The notes below the pieces were generated by a model. That model saw only the letters and a list, made by a program, of their open reading frames with translations. It did no database searches and was not told the DNA's origin. A program made the position numbers and the translations under genes. From contig NZ_JAQLOI010000001.1 in NCBI RefSeq assembly GCF_028204155.1, positions 3,189,012-3,253,011 on the forward strand: DNA of 64,000 nucleotides. Direction: 5' to 3'. Position 1 is the first letter of the stretch, and each line of letters starts with the position of its first letter. The stretch is from Vibrio algarum (GTDB lineage: Bacteria > Pseudomonadota > Gammaproteobacteria > Enterobacterales > Vibrionaceae). Below, piece after piece: positions 29,844 to 38,612 of this stretch.

Positions 29844-29874
29844 TCGCATCGTACGGTATATAAAAGGATAAGAC

Positions 29875-30081
29875 ATGAGGCTGTTTAAGCGCTATGCTCC
29901 AAGTATGATAGCTAAGCATATAAGTAGACTTTTTAAAGGAAGAATATACATATACGGAATAGGTAAATTTGAATTTGATAATGGGAAGTTAATCATCCCA
30001 GAAAAAGCAGAAAGGCGTCATTTCAAAACGGTTAAAGAGGTCAATCAAGAGATAATGAGACTTCGTTGTGCATACGCATAA
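29875..30081 (+). CDS. ytfK: YtfK (DUF1107) stringent-response modulator
   Basis: A 68-residue protein matching E. coli YtfK in length and pattern: N-terminal FKRYAPSMIAKHI, central RIYIYGIGKFEFDNGKLIIP and C-terminal EVNQEIMRLR. In E. coli YtfK interacts with SpoT and shifts it toward (p)ppGpp synthesis during phosphate or fatty-acid starvation. Here it stands alone, between the structured intergenic region and a bidirectional terminator shared with ubiI. Confidence 0.88.
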   Translation: MRLFKRYAPSMIAKHISRLFKGRIYIYGIGKFEFDNGKLIIPEKAERRHFKTVKEVNQEIMRLRCAYA

Positions 30082-30121
30082 TTATTTAGATAACACTGAC
30101 GAATAAAACAATACATAAACT

Positions 30122-30149
30122 AAAAAGGTTGGCAATTGCCAACCTTTTT
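30122..30149. terminator. Bidirectional terminator between ytfK and ubiI
   Basis: A perfect 28-bp palindrome, A-run then GGTTGGC and its complement then T-run, so it reads as a Rho-independent terminator on both strands. It serves convergent ytfK (plus) and ubiI (minus). Confidence 0.9.
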
Positions 30150-30163
30150 AGTTTTCAGTTCAA

Positions 30164-31405
30164 TTAGTTATCAACATTTGAGCAACTAAAGTAATGCTCT
30201 CGCATCGCTAATTCCGGCAGATTTCCTTTTAAACCTAGAGCTCGTTTCATTACTTCATCTTTTGCTCCCGGCAATCGACTAGCGAGCGTCATACCAATAC
30301 CTCGAATAAGTTTTTTGGCAGGGTTATTTCCTTCAAACAGATCCTTAAACCCTTGCATAGCTGCAATGACTTTTGCAGCTTCGGCTTTACGCCAACGCTC
30401 ATACGTACGTAAATTACTGCGTTTACCAATATCTTCTCCAGTGTTCCATAACCGAATGACTTCTTGTGCAAGACTGGCTGCATCTAATAATCCTAAATTA
30501 ACACCCTGTCCTGCTAGTGGGTGGATCGTATGTGCAGCATCTCCAACTAATGCAATTCTGTCTAAGGCAAAATCTCTGGCATATCTCATTTTTAACGGGA
30601 ACGCTTGCCTCTCACCGATCAGTTTGCACTTACCTAATCTCATATCAAACTCTGCGCTTAGCTGTTTATTAAATTCGTCTTCAGACATAGAAAGCAGCTG
30701 ACTGGCTCTATTCGGCTCAGTTGACCATACAATAGAGCTTAGGTTCTCATCAGATAAAGGAAGAAAAGCCAGTGGACCTAGTGGAGTAAATACCTGTCTT
30801 GCTACCTTTTCATGGCTTTCGACAGTCTGAATATTAGCAACCAAAGCACTGTGCCCATAATCCCAATGAGTCAGCGGGATATCAGCTTGCTGTCGAACCC
30901 AAGAGTTCGCACCATCAGCACCAACAACTAATTTGGTAGTTAAAGATTGGCCTGTATCAAGCGTCAACCACGCTTCACTTTCCCCTATAGCAAGCGTATT
31001 ACATTTAGCAGGCATGAAGAGAGATACATTTTCTTGGGCTACAATTTTCTCAAGCAGAGCAAGCTGGATGACTCTATTCTCTACAATATGACCTAAATTG
31101 GGCTGGCCAAGATATGTTGAATTAAATTCTATACGCGCAAAACTATCTTGCTCCCAGACTTCCATAGCACTATACGGTGACGCTCTTCTCTGCTCTATTC
31201 CAGACCAAGCACCAACATTTTTTAATATCTGCTCACTTGCTCGACTTAAAGCGGAAACTCGGACGTCTGCCAATTCACTTAGCTCTTTTTCCGGTTCATA
31301 GCCTTCTATTACCGCTATACGTAAATCCGCATCTTTAAGGGCTGCCGCTAACGTAAGCCCCACCATTCCACCGCCAATTATCGTAATATCAAAACTTTGC
31401 ATCAT
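30164..31405 (-). CDS. ubiI: 2-octaprenylphenol 5-hydroxylase UbiI (VisC)
   Basis: A 413-residue FAD monooxygenase of ubiquinone biosynthesis that hydroxylates C5 of the ring. It has the N-terminal FAD motif IIGGGMVGLTLAAAL and the C-terminal GDAAHTIHPLAGQGVNLGL motif. It lies 3 bp after its paralogue ubiH. UbiI versus UbiH was assigned from gene order and the second residues of the N-terminus (MQSFDITIIGGG); the pair could only be swapped with low probability. Confidence 0.9.
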   Translation of the reverse strand: MMQSFDITIIGGGMVGLTLAAALKDADLRIAVIEGYEPEKELSELADVRVSALSRASEQILKNVGAWSGIEQRRASPYSAMEVWEQDSFARIEFNSTYLGQPNLGHIVENRVIQLALLEKIVAQENVSLFMPAKCNTLAIGESEAWLTLDTGQSLTTKLVVGADGANSWVRQQADIPLTHWDYGHSALVANIQTVESHEKVARQVFTPLGPLAFLPLSDENLSSIVWSTEPNRASQLLSMSEDEFNKQLSAEFDMRLGKCKLIGERQAFPLKMRYARDFALDRIALVGDAAHTIHPLAGQGVNLGLLDAASLAQEVIRLWNTGEDIGKRSNLRTYERWRKAEAAKVIAAMQGFKDLFEGNNPAKKLIRGIGMTLASRLPGAKDEVMKRALGLKGNLPELAMREHYFSCSNVDN

Positions 31406-31408
31406 AAT

Positions 31409-32584
31409 TTATCTTTTCACCAAGCCCATTGTTCTTCTTAACAACGGTGATTTGAATAAAGGAATATTGTCCATAGTCATAAGTGCAAGGTTTCGCCCTA
31501 TGCGTAAAGAGAGCCAATCATTAGAAAAAACACTTACCATACCAGCAATTAAACTTATCGTTTGAGTACGATCATGCTCTCGACATTCTCGGTATTGACT
31601 CAATACCGAATAGTCTCCAACATCTTTTTTTCCCGTAATACAATCAACTAGACTCGCGATATCTCGAATTCCAAGGTTAAACCCTTGGCCAGCAATAGGA
31701 TGCAACAACTGAGCGGCATTGCCTACGGTAGCAAATCGATGAGAAACAACCTGATCTTTCTGCTTTAAAACTAAGGGATAACTAGCTGCCGTACCAACCT
31801 TAGTAATTTTACCCAGCCGCCACCCAAACGCGTGTTGTAACTGAGCAATAAATGTTTCTTCTGGTAACCTAACCACCTTTTCAGCTTCTGTAGGCTCTAA
31901 ACACCATACAACTGACATTCTATTTTTAGACATAGGTAATAATGCTAGAGGTCCACTTGTTGTAAAACGTTCAAACGCTCTACCATTATGTTTTTCGGAT
32001 ACTTCTACGTTTGCAATAACAGCCGTTTGATTGAAGTCCAGCTCACTATTACTATGGCCTAAACTATGGCTGCATATCGAATCTGCGCCATCAGCTGCAA
32101 CCAAAAGTTTGCATCTCAATTCGTTGCCACTACCGAGTTTAATTAAGTTACTTTCAATATCTCTTGAAATTGATGCTACTGAATCTGGACAAAAATAATC
32201 TATATTGCCTGATTGTGAGATAAGCTGACTGTAAAGAGACCCGACAGCTGCTAACTCAACAACATAACCTAATGCAGCAACATTTTCTTCATTCTTGTCT
32301 ATTTCAGTCATTCCTGCATGGCCGCGATCAGATACATGAATGTGATTGATTGCGGTAGTCAAAGGTTCAATTTTAGACCAAAGCTTAAACTGCTCTAAAA
32401 TTAATTTAGTACCGTACGACAAGGCGATAGATCGTGAATCAAACCCCGGATGATTATCTTTATCCACCCTAAAAGGCTCAACAACCGCAATGGAAAGTGC
32501 ACCATTAGATGCTTGGCTTAAAGCCAGAGCTAAAGTTGCCCCTGCCATTGCTCCACCAGCTATTGCAATATCGTAAGTTTTCAT
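31409..32584 (-). CDS. ubiH: 2-octaprenyl-6-methoxyphenol hydroxylase UbiH
   Basis: A 391-residue FAD monooxygenase for C1 hydroxylation in ubiquinone synthesis. The FAD motif IAGGAMAGATLALAL and GNAAQLLHPIAGQGFNLGI are present. It lies between ygfB (14 bp upstream) and ubiI (3 bp downstream). In E. coli pepP sits between ygfB and ubiH, but there is no room for it here. Confidence 0.92.
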   Translation of the reverse strand: MKTYDIAIAGGAMAGATLALALSQASNGALSIAVVEPFRVDKDNHPGFDSRSIALSYGTKLILEQFKLWSKIEPLTTAINHIHVSDRGHAGMTEIDKNEENVAALGYVVELAAVGSLYSQLISQSGNIDYFCPDSVASISRDIESNLIKLGSGNELRCKLLVAADGADSICSHSLGHSNSELDFNQTAVIANVEVSEKHNGRAFERFTTSGPLALLPMSKNRMSVVWCLEPTEAEKVVRLPEETFIAQLQHAFGWRLGKITKVGTAASYPLVLKQKDQVVSHRFATVGNAAQLLHPIAGQGFNLGIRDIASLVDCITGKKDVGDYSVLSQYRECREHDRTQTISLIAGMVSVFSNDWLSLRIGRNLALMTMDNIPLFKSPLLRRTMGLVKR

Positions 32585-32598
32585 TTCGTTATTTCACC

Positions 32599-33171
32599 TT
32601 AGTGAATCGTTGGAGCTGTTTTTTCTTGAAGTGGCTTTTTACCAAACTCTGCATGGATAATGAGTACACATGCCTTCACATGTTCAATAACCTGCTCTAA
32701 TATGTCCGCTTGTTCTTGTAAATCGTCATCTTCATCTATACCTAGCTTACTAATTTCTTCTAGGTCAGTCAGGGCTTCTTTGACATCTCTAGATGCACCT
32801 TTCAATGCAACATTGACTAAACCAAGGCCTGAAATAAAGTGATTAACCCATTCAGACAAAGCATCTGCCATTTCCATTAAGTCAGCGTCATCATCAGGTA
32901 GTAACATAAACAGATCCATCCCTGTACCGGTTAACTCATCTATACTTACCGATAAAACAGACTCTGCATACTTTAAAGCCTTGTCTGGCCACCCCATCCC
33001 ATCATTCGTATAATCAAAAATCAGTGGTTGCCAACTTTTGTCTGAGATAGACAACCCACCACTAAGCATACCGACTAATAATCCATGTAATTCTGCTGGA
33101 GTGACAGAAAGTTTAGAAGACTGAAGTCCTAATGCTATAGTTACGTAGTCTGGAAGAGTTGTTTTGCTCAT
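32599..33171 (-). CDS. ygfB: UPF0149 family protein YgfB
   Basis: A 190-residue acidic, mostly helical protein of the UPF0149/YecA-like family. LHGLLVGMLSGG near residue 25 is typical. A homologue in Pseudomonas acts as a regulator of amidase/beta-lactamase expression, but no function is established for this branch. It is divergent from zapA and probably heads the ygfB-ubiH-ubiI transcript. Confidence 0.9.
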   Translation of the reverse strand: MSKTTLPDYVTIALGLQSSKLSVTPAELHGLLVGMLSGGLSISDKSWQPLIFDYTNDGMGWPDKALKYAESVLSVSIDELTGTGMDLFMLLPDDDADLMEMADALSEWVNHFISGLGLVNVALKGASRDVKEALTDLEEISKLGIDEDDDLQEQADILEQVIEHVKACVLIIHAEFGKKPLQEKTAPTIH

Positions 33172-33369
33172 GGTTGCTCACATTGTTTAGTAAAGGTAAC
33201 GTATTCTAACATTTCCACATGTTAGCGAAAACTGAAAGAAAAATTGATTACCTTTTGGACATATTGGGGATTTACTGTGTAGTTACATCGCCATTTTGCT
33301 AGTAATAACGTGAAATACTTGAATCTTCACAAGGCATTTTCTATAGTGCTTGCTCTGTGGCAGCACAAA

Positions 33370-33413
33370 TATATACCCAAGTAATTTTAGAATGCAGGTT
33401 ATTTGGGTATATA
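33370..33413. repeat. Short inverted repeat in the zapA leader
   Basis: Two perfect 11-bp arms (TATATACCCAA and TTGGGTATATA) flank a 22-nt centre, 21 bp before the zapA start. The layout resembles the small interspersed palindromic repeats found in Vibrio genomes. No other copy is visible in this window. Confidence 0.6.
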
Positions 33414-33434
33414 CGTGATAAGAGTTCATTCACT

Positions 33435-33731
33435 ATGAGTAATCATGCGGTTGAAATTGAGATATTAGGTAAACTGACTCGGGTCAATTGTCCACCAGGT
33501 CAGGAAGAGTCTTTGCGTCAAGCTGCGTTAGACTTGGATAATCGACTAAAAGAGATGAATGAGCGAACTAAAGTATCTAATACAGAAAAATTGCTCACTA
33601 TCGCTGCGCTCAATGTTTGCTATGAATTACAACAAATAAAGAGCGAAAAGAACAACAATCAAGATCAAATATCAAAGCGTATAGAACAACTTAGTGCTTC
33701 ATTGGATGAGGCACTTAACTTACCGAAGTGA
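33435..33731 (+). CDS. zapA: Cell division protein ZapA
   Basis: A 98-residue FtsZ-ring stabiliser. I start it at MSNHAVEIEILGK, which matches the family; the open frame extends 26 codons upstream through the inverted repeat but without similarity. An N-terminal FtsZ-binding head (about residues 1-55) is followed by a coiled-coil tail. It lies directly upstream of the 6S RNA gene, the conserved zapA-ssrS-fau order. Confidence 0.94.
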   Translation: MSNHAVEIEILGKLTRVNCPPGQEESLRQAALDLDNRLKEMNERTKVSNTEKLLTIAALNVCYELQQIKSEKNNNQDQISKRIEQLSASLDEALNLPK

Positions 33732-33778
33732 TTTTTCACTCGGATAAGTGTTTAGCTAGGATTGCTGTAACCTAATTT

Positions 33779-33962
33779 ACCCTGGGGTGTTTGTCAGCAG
33801 GATTTAAGTCCCTGAGCCGATAAGCAATACCCAAGGGTTAGTACTTGATTACTATTGAGCAAGCTCGGCTCGTATCGAGAAGCCTACGGTAGTCATTGCT
33901 GATCCGCCTTGAACCAGCTGGTTCAAGGGCCATTAATCCTCAACGGCACTCTGGGGTATCCT
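33779..33962 (+). ncRNA. ssrS: 6S RNA
   Basis: Position between zapA and fau, the conserved context. The sequence contains the hallmark strands of 6S RNA: TCCCTGAGCCGATA on the 5' side, CTCGGCTCGTATCGAGAAGCC in the central part, and CCTTGAACC...GGTTCAAGGG toward the 3' end. The ends pair (TACCCTGGGGTG with CACTCTGGGGTA). 6S RNA binds sigma-70 RNA polymerase by mimicking an open promoter and damps transcription in stationary phase. End positions are estimated to within a few bases. Confidence 0.93.
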
Positions 33963-33963
33963 T

Positions 33964-34569
33964 ATGCAAGACAAACGTATAACAATACGAAATGATATCA
34001 GACAAAAAAGAAACAACCTTTCTTCCCTTGAACAAACGTTAGCGGCAGCCGATACGCTGTCAAAAATAAAGCACCTGACTCCACTTCAAGAAGCACAAAA
34101 TATAGCCCTTTATCTTTCGGTCGATGGTGAACTAGACACCACCCCAATCATTGAATATCTCTGGCAAGAAGGCAAAAACGTTTACTTACCAGTGTTACAT
34201 CCTTTTTCCAAAGGACATCTGCTTTTTCTACGTTATGATAAAGACACACCAATGATCGAGAACAAGTTCAATATAAAAGAACCGAAACTCGACCAAACAA
34301 AACTACTTCCTATTGCCAAACTGGATATCATATTTACACCACTAGTTGCTTTCGACGAAACGGGAAATAGGTTAGGGATGGGAGGTGGTTATTACGACAG
34401 AAGCTTAGAAAAATGGTTTAAAACAGGTCAAGGCGCAGTCCCAATTGGCATTGCACACGAATGTCAGAAAGTTGATAGATTACCGCATCAAAGTTGGGAT
34501 ATCCCCTTACCAATAATAATTACACCACGTAAAGTTTGGCAATGGTCACTCGCTTCATTGGGAAATTAA
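33964..34569 (+). CDS. fau: 5-formyltetrahydrofolate cyclo-ligase
   Basis: A 201-residue enzyme converting 5-formyl-THF to 5,10-methenyl-THF with ATP. The signature GNRLGMGGGYYDRSL (about residues 135-149) is complete. The start codon lies almost at the 3' end of 6S RNA, so 6S RNA and fau are very likely one transcript that is processed, as in E. coli. Confidence 0.95.
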   Translation: MQDKRITIRNDIRQKRNNLSSLEQTLAAADTLSKIKHLTPLQEAQNIALYLSVDGELDTTPIIEYLWQEGKNVYLPVLHPFSKGHLLFLRYDKDTPMIENKFNIKEPKLDQTKLLPIAKLDIIFTPLVAFDETGNRLGMGGGYYDRSLEKWFKTGQGAVPIGIAHECQKVDRLPHQSWDIPLPIIITPRKVWQWSLASLGN

Positions 34570-34648
34570 TCAATTAATCGCTATAATCCGCACGCATTAT
34601 AAAGACTATCATACCCTAATTATTTAATTATACGTTCTGGAGAACATC

Positions 34649-35305
34649 ATGACACAAGATGAAATGAAGAAGGAAGCTGGCTGGGCGGCGCTTAAATATG
34701 TTGAAGCAGGAAGCATTGTTGGTGTTGGTACAGGCTCAACGGTAAAGCACTTCATTGACGCACTTGGAACAATGAAAGATGACATCAAAGGGGCCGTATC
34801 AAGCTCGGTAGATTCAACAGAGAAGCTAAAAGCTTTGGGTATCGAAGTATTTGACTGTAATGAAGTAGACAAACTAGATGTCTATGTTGATGGTGCCGAC
34901 GAGATTAATCCAGCGAAAGAAATGATCAAAGGTGGTGGCGCAGCACTCACTCGAGAAAAAATTGTTGCTGCTATCTCAGAAAAATTCATCTGCATTGTAG
35001 ATGGTACTAAAGCGGTTGATGTGATGGGTGAGTTTCCATTACCTGTAGAAGTGATCCCAATGGCTCGCTCATATGTTGGCCGTGAACTGGTTAAATTAGG
35101 TGGTGACCCGGCTTACCGTGAAGGTGTCACAACGGACAATGGCAATATTATTATTGACGTCTATGGTTTAAAAATCACTAATCCAAAACAACTTGAAGAT
35201 CAAATTAATTCATTGGCCGGTGTTGTCACTGTTGGTCTTTTCGCTCATCGTGGTGCCGATGTCGTCATTACTGGTACACCTAATGGTGCAAAAATCGAAG
35301 AGTAA
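34649..35305 (+). CDS. rpiA: Ribose-5-phosphate isomerase A
   Basis: A 218-residue isomerase interconverting ribose 5-phosphate and ribulose 5-phosphate. VGVGTGSTVKHFIDAL (about residues 24-39) and YVDGADEINP (about residues 79-88, catalytic Asp) are family signatures. A good ribosome binding site (TGGAGA) precedes the ATG. A terminator follows. Confidence 0.97.
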   Translation: MTQDEMKKEAGWAALKYVEAGSIVGVGTGSTVKHFIDALGTMKDDIKGAVSSSVDSTEKLKALGIEVFDCNEVDKLDVYVDGADEINPAKEMIKGGGAALTREKIVAAISEKFICIVDGTKAVDVMGEFPLPVEVIPMARSYVGRELVKLGGDPAYREGVTTDNGNIIIDVYGLKITNPKQLEDQINSLAGVVTVGLFAHRGADVVITGTPNGAKIEE

Positions 35306-35332
35306 ATCTTAAGTTTTCCGTAACTTGACTAC

Positions 35333-35357
35333 AAACGGTGCATTTATGCACCGTTTT
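35333..35357 (+). terminator. rpiA terminator
   Basis: A 10-bp stem (AAACGGTGCA with TGCACCGTTT) and a 4-nt loop, followed by a T run, begins 28 bp after the rpiA stop. Confidence 0.85.
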
Positions 35358-35523
35358 TTATTATTTATTCCGTAATATTCTTACCCTTTTGCCAGTTTTT
35401 TTGATAATTTAGTAGTCAGAAAATGTACAGAAATATCATTTGGCGATTACGCCAGACAAGGTTTATACATTAATTACTATAATTTGTGCCGACGAAAACA
35501 CCCCATTTTAAGGACGAGAATAA

Positions 35524-36753
35524 ATGGCTAAAGTATCACTGGAAAAAGATAAGATTAAAATTCTATTATTAGAAGGATTACACCCTTCAACAGTAGAGGT
35601 TTTGGAATCTGCTGGTTATACCAATATTGAATACCACAAAGGCTCTCTATCTGATAAAGAGTTACTAGAAGCCGTAAAAGATGTGCACTTTATTGGAATT
35701 CGCTCCCGAACCAACTTATCTGAAGAAGTATTCCAAGCAGCTAATAAGTTAGTTGCTGTTGGTTGTTTCTGCATCGGGACAAACCAAGTAAACTTGAAAT
35801 CAGCGGCAAAACGTGGGATTCCAGTTTTTAATGCCCCATTCTCCAATACGCGCAGTGTGGCAGAGTTAGTATTAGGCCAAATTTTACTTATGCTCCGTGG
35901 CATCCCAGAGAAAAATGCATTAGCACACAGAGGGATATGGAAAAAATCAGCAGATGGTTCATACGAAGCTCGCGGTAAAAGACTCGGTATAATAGGTTAT
36001 GGCCATATTGGTACTCAACTCGGTATTATTGCTGAAAACTTAGGTATGCGCGTTTATTTCTACGATATAGAAAACAAATTATCTTTGGGTAACGCCACTC
36101 AAATTCATACCATGGCTGAGTTACTTAATAAGTGTGACGTCATTTCACTTCACGTACCTGAAACTGATGGTACAAAGAACATGATGGGTGCAGAAGAGTT
36201 TTCACTAATGAAACCGGGGGCTATTTTTATTAACGCGGCTCGCGGAACAGTTGTTGATATTCCAGCGTTGTGTGGGGCTCTTGAATCAGGTCACCTTGGT
36301 GGCGCTGCTGTTGATGTATTCCCAACGGAACCAAAAACAAATGCAGACCCATTTGAATCTCCATTAATGAAATTCGATAACGTTATTTTAACGCCACATG
36401 TAGGTGGTTCCACTCAAGAAGCACAAGAAAACATAGGTATTGAAGTTGCTGGCAAACTCGCTAAGTATTCTGATAATGGTTCAACGCTCTCTTCAGTAAA
36501 CTTCCCTGAAGTATCTTTACCTATTCATAAAAATGCTTCTAGACTGCTACATATCCACGAAAACCGTCCAGGTATTTTGACTCAAATTAACACCATCTTC
36601 GCCGAAGAAGGGATTAACATTGCTGGTCAGTACCTTCAGACAAATGCTGAAATGGGTTATGTCGTTATTGATGTTGAAGCAAGTCGCTCGCAAGAAGCAC
36701 TTGTTAAATTGAAAGAGATTGAGGGTACAATTAGAGCGCGATTGCTGCACTAA
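35524..36753 (+). CDS. serA: D-3-phosphoglycerate dehydrogenase
   Basis: A 409-residue enzyme catalysing the first step of serine synthesis (3-phosphoglycerate to 3-phosphohydroxypyruvate). It has the NAD-binding motif LGIIGYGHIGTQLG, the catalytic ARGTVVD and LTPHVGGST segments, and a C-terminal ACT domain (about residues 335-409) that binds serine for feedback inhibition. Length equals E. coli SerA within one residue. Confidence 0.97.
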   Translation: MAKVSLEKDKIKILLLEGLHPSTVEVLESAGYTNIEYHKGSLSDKELLEAVKDVHFIGIRSRTNLSEEVFQAANKLVAVGCFCIGTNQVNLKSAAKRGIPVFNAPFSNTRSVAELVLGQILLMLRGIPEKNALAHRGIWKKSADGSYEARGKRLGIIGYGHIGTQLGIIAENLGMRVYFYDIENKLSLGNATQIHTMAELLNKCDVISLHVPETDGTKNMMGAEEFSLMKPGAIFINAARGTVVDIPALCGALESGHLGGAAVDVFPTEPKTNADPFESPLMKFDNVILTPHVGGSTQEAQENIGIEVAGKLAKYSDNGSTLSSVNFPEVSLPIHKNASRLLHIHENRPGILTQINTIFAEEGINIAGQYLQTNAEMGYVVIDVEASRSQEALVKLKEIEGTIRARLLH

Positions 36754-36776
36754 TTTAATTACGCTTTCTTCCGTAT

Positions 36777-36806
36777 GTAAAAGGCATCGAATTCGATGCC
36801 TTTTAC
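36777..36806. terminator. Bidirectional terminator between serA and yggE
   Basis: A perfect 30-bp palindrome centred on an EcoRI-type GAATTC: GTAAAAGGCATCG and its complement with A and T runs at the two ends. It serves convergent serA and yggE. Confidence 0.85.
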
Positions 36807-36816
36807 ATATTTGAAA

Positions 36817-37518
36817 TTAGTTAGACAATTTATATGTGACCGTCACTTTGTCCCTAATAACTAATTTCGAATCTTCGTACCCATTCGGGGAAATGCCGGT
36901 ATTGTTATCCATTGCCATCGCTTTCATCATGGTTGGTTGAGTATGTGAACTGTTATAGGAAATGCGCCATACTCCATCTAATTCTATATCAAAACCCTTT
37001 GCCAATGACTCTGCTTTTTCGTTCGCATCATTAATAGCAGCCTTCCTCGCCATTATTTGATGTTCTTTTTGATTTTTTACTTTAAGTTCGATTGAGTCAA
37101 TTCGATTTATTCCCGCGTCTAATGCTCTATCTAGATAGTGATTTAAGTCCTCAAGCTGATTTACCATTACCGTTATACTTCTCGTTGCCTGATAGCCTAC
37201 CAACTCAGATTTACCGGATTTAAGATAGCTAAATTTAGGAGACAAATGGATGTTGGTTGCTGTGATTTCATCTCTATTTACCCCGGCGTCAGTCAATCTC
37301 TCAATAAACTTACTCACGACACTATCCACTCTTTTTTTAGCGTTTTCGGCGGTAAGCGTTGACTCTTCAACCCTAACAGTAAACTCAGCCATATCCGGCT
37401 TTAAAACTACCTGTCCATAGCCCGTCGTCTCAAGGTAAGGAAAGTCCCAGTTTTCAGCCCAAGAAGGAAAGCTGTAAAATGACAAAATTGCCATAGCTAA
37501 AGTAAACAGTTTTTTCAT
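36817..37518 (-). CDS. SIMPL-domain periplasmic protein YggE
   Basis: A 233-residue secreted protein. I prefer the start MKKLFTLAMAILSF (37518), which begins a clean signal peptide ending near PSWA; an ATG six codons upstream (37536) is possible. The mature part is one SIMPL (DUF541) domain, with GYQATRSITVMVNQL in its core. E. coli YggE is linked to reduced oxidative stress but its mechanism is unknown. It lies 60-80 bp after argP on the same strand. Confidence 0.82.
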   Translation of the reverse strand: MKKLFTLAMAILSFYSFPSWAENWDFPYLETTGYGQVVLKPDMAEFTVRVEESTLTAENAKKRVDSVVSKFIERLTDAGVNRDEITATNIHLSPKFSYLKSGKSELVGYQATRSITVMVNQLEDLNHYLDRALDAGINRIDSIELKVKNQKEHQIMARKAAINDANEKAESLAKGFDIELDGVWRISYNSSHTQPTMMKAMAMDNNTGISPNGYEDSKLVIRDKVTVTYKLSN

Positions 37519-37596
37519 TCTAATAACCTTTGTCATTCTTCATAACTTGATATCTTAACGATTAAAGCTTCATTTCGGTCATCGAAAAGTTAGGTT

Positions 37597-38496
37597 TTAC
37601 TTCTGTTGTGGGAGCGTTTCTTTCGCATATTGAATAATTGCGTTAGAGAGTTGTTTTAACACTCCGCTTTCTAACTGCCAATGATGCCAATACAACTCAT
37701 TAGAGATACTATGCTCCGGGACAATATTAATTAAGCATCCTTGTTCTAGTTCCTGACAAATTTGCAGTTTAGGTATCAGTGAGTAAGCCACACCTAAACT
37801 AGTCAAACTAACAAAGGCTTCCGAACTTCTCACCGTATGCTTAACAACATTGCTAATAGACAATGAAAAATGTTTTTTAATAAATTGTTCATGCATATGA
37901 TCGTATTGATTAAATACAACCGCTGGAGCCTCCAACAACGCCTCTCTCGTAACACCGTTAGGGAAATAACGCTGGCAAAAATCCGGACTAGCTACGCATA
38001 TATACTCTGAAACCCCCAAATAGTCTGCTGTACAGCCTGGTATAGACGTATCTTCTATACATATTGCCCCTACTACTTCCCCTGTTCTTAGCTTCTCTAA
38101 AGTTCGACTTTCATCATCAACAACAAAGTTAAGCGCGAGCTTAGATTCAACAAGAAGCGGAGCAAGGCTAGGCAGGACCCAAGTCGCTAGACTATCTGCA
38201 TTGGTCGCAATTGACACATCGATCGGCAAGTCGTTTCTACTAGTTAGTTCAGGTAAGAGATCTTGCTCCAGTAACGAAACTCTGCGATAAAGGCCTAACA
38301 ACTTCTGCCCTACCAGCGTTGCTCTTGGTGGTTGCTCTCTTACTAAAACTGGCTGAGAAGACCACTTTTCCAATTGCTTGATTCTCTGAGAAACTGCTGA
38401 TTGAGAAATACACAATATTTGGGCCGCTTTCTCAAAACTGCGATAATTAACCACGGCATCTAGTGCTTCAATCCAGCGATAATCCATTCCTCTCAT
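37597..38496 (-). CDS. argP: LysR-type regulator ArgP
   Basis: A 299-residue LysR-family regulator. An N-terminal winged helix (about residues 4-62) contains CISQSAVSQRIKQLE, and a periplasmic-binding-like effector domain follows. ArgP activates argO with arginine and is trapped there by lysine; it also regulates dapB, lysC and others in E. coli. It is divergent from argO, its classic target, across 116 bp. Confidence 0.92.
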   Translation of the reverse strand: MRGMDYRWIEALDAVVNYRSFEKAAQILCISQSAVSQRIKQLEKWSSQPVLVREQPPRATLVGQKLLGLYRRVSLLEQDLLPELTSRNDLPIDVSIATNADSLATWVLPSLAPLLVESKLALNFVVDDESRTLEKLRTGEVVGAICIEDTSIPGCTADYLGVSEYICVASPDFCQRYFPNGVTREALLEAPAVVFNQYDHMHEQFIKKHFSLSISNVVKHTVRSSEAFVSLTSLGVAYSLIPKLQICQELEQGCLINIVPEHSISNELYWHHWQLESGVLKQLSNAIIQYAKETLPQQK

Positions 38497-38612
38497 AACG
38501 TCCCCGCTAATGCGTATTAGTTTTACTAATTATATATTAATATTATTAGTTATGTTTATGGGTGTTTTTTAACTATGCTCTACCGCAGTTCTCATAAATT
38601 TAAGGCGTAAAT

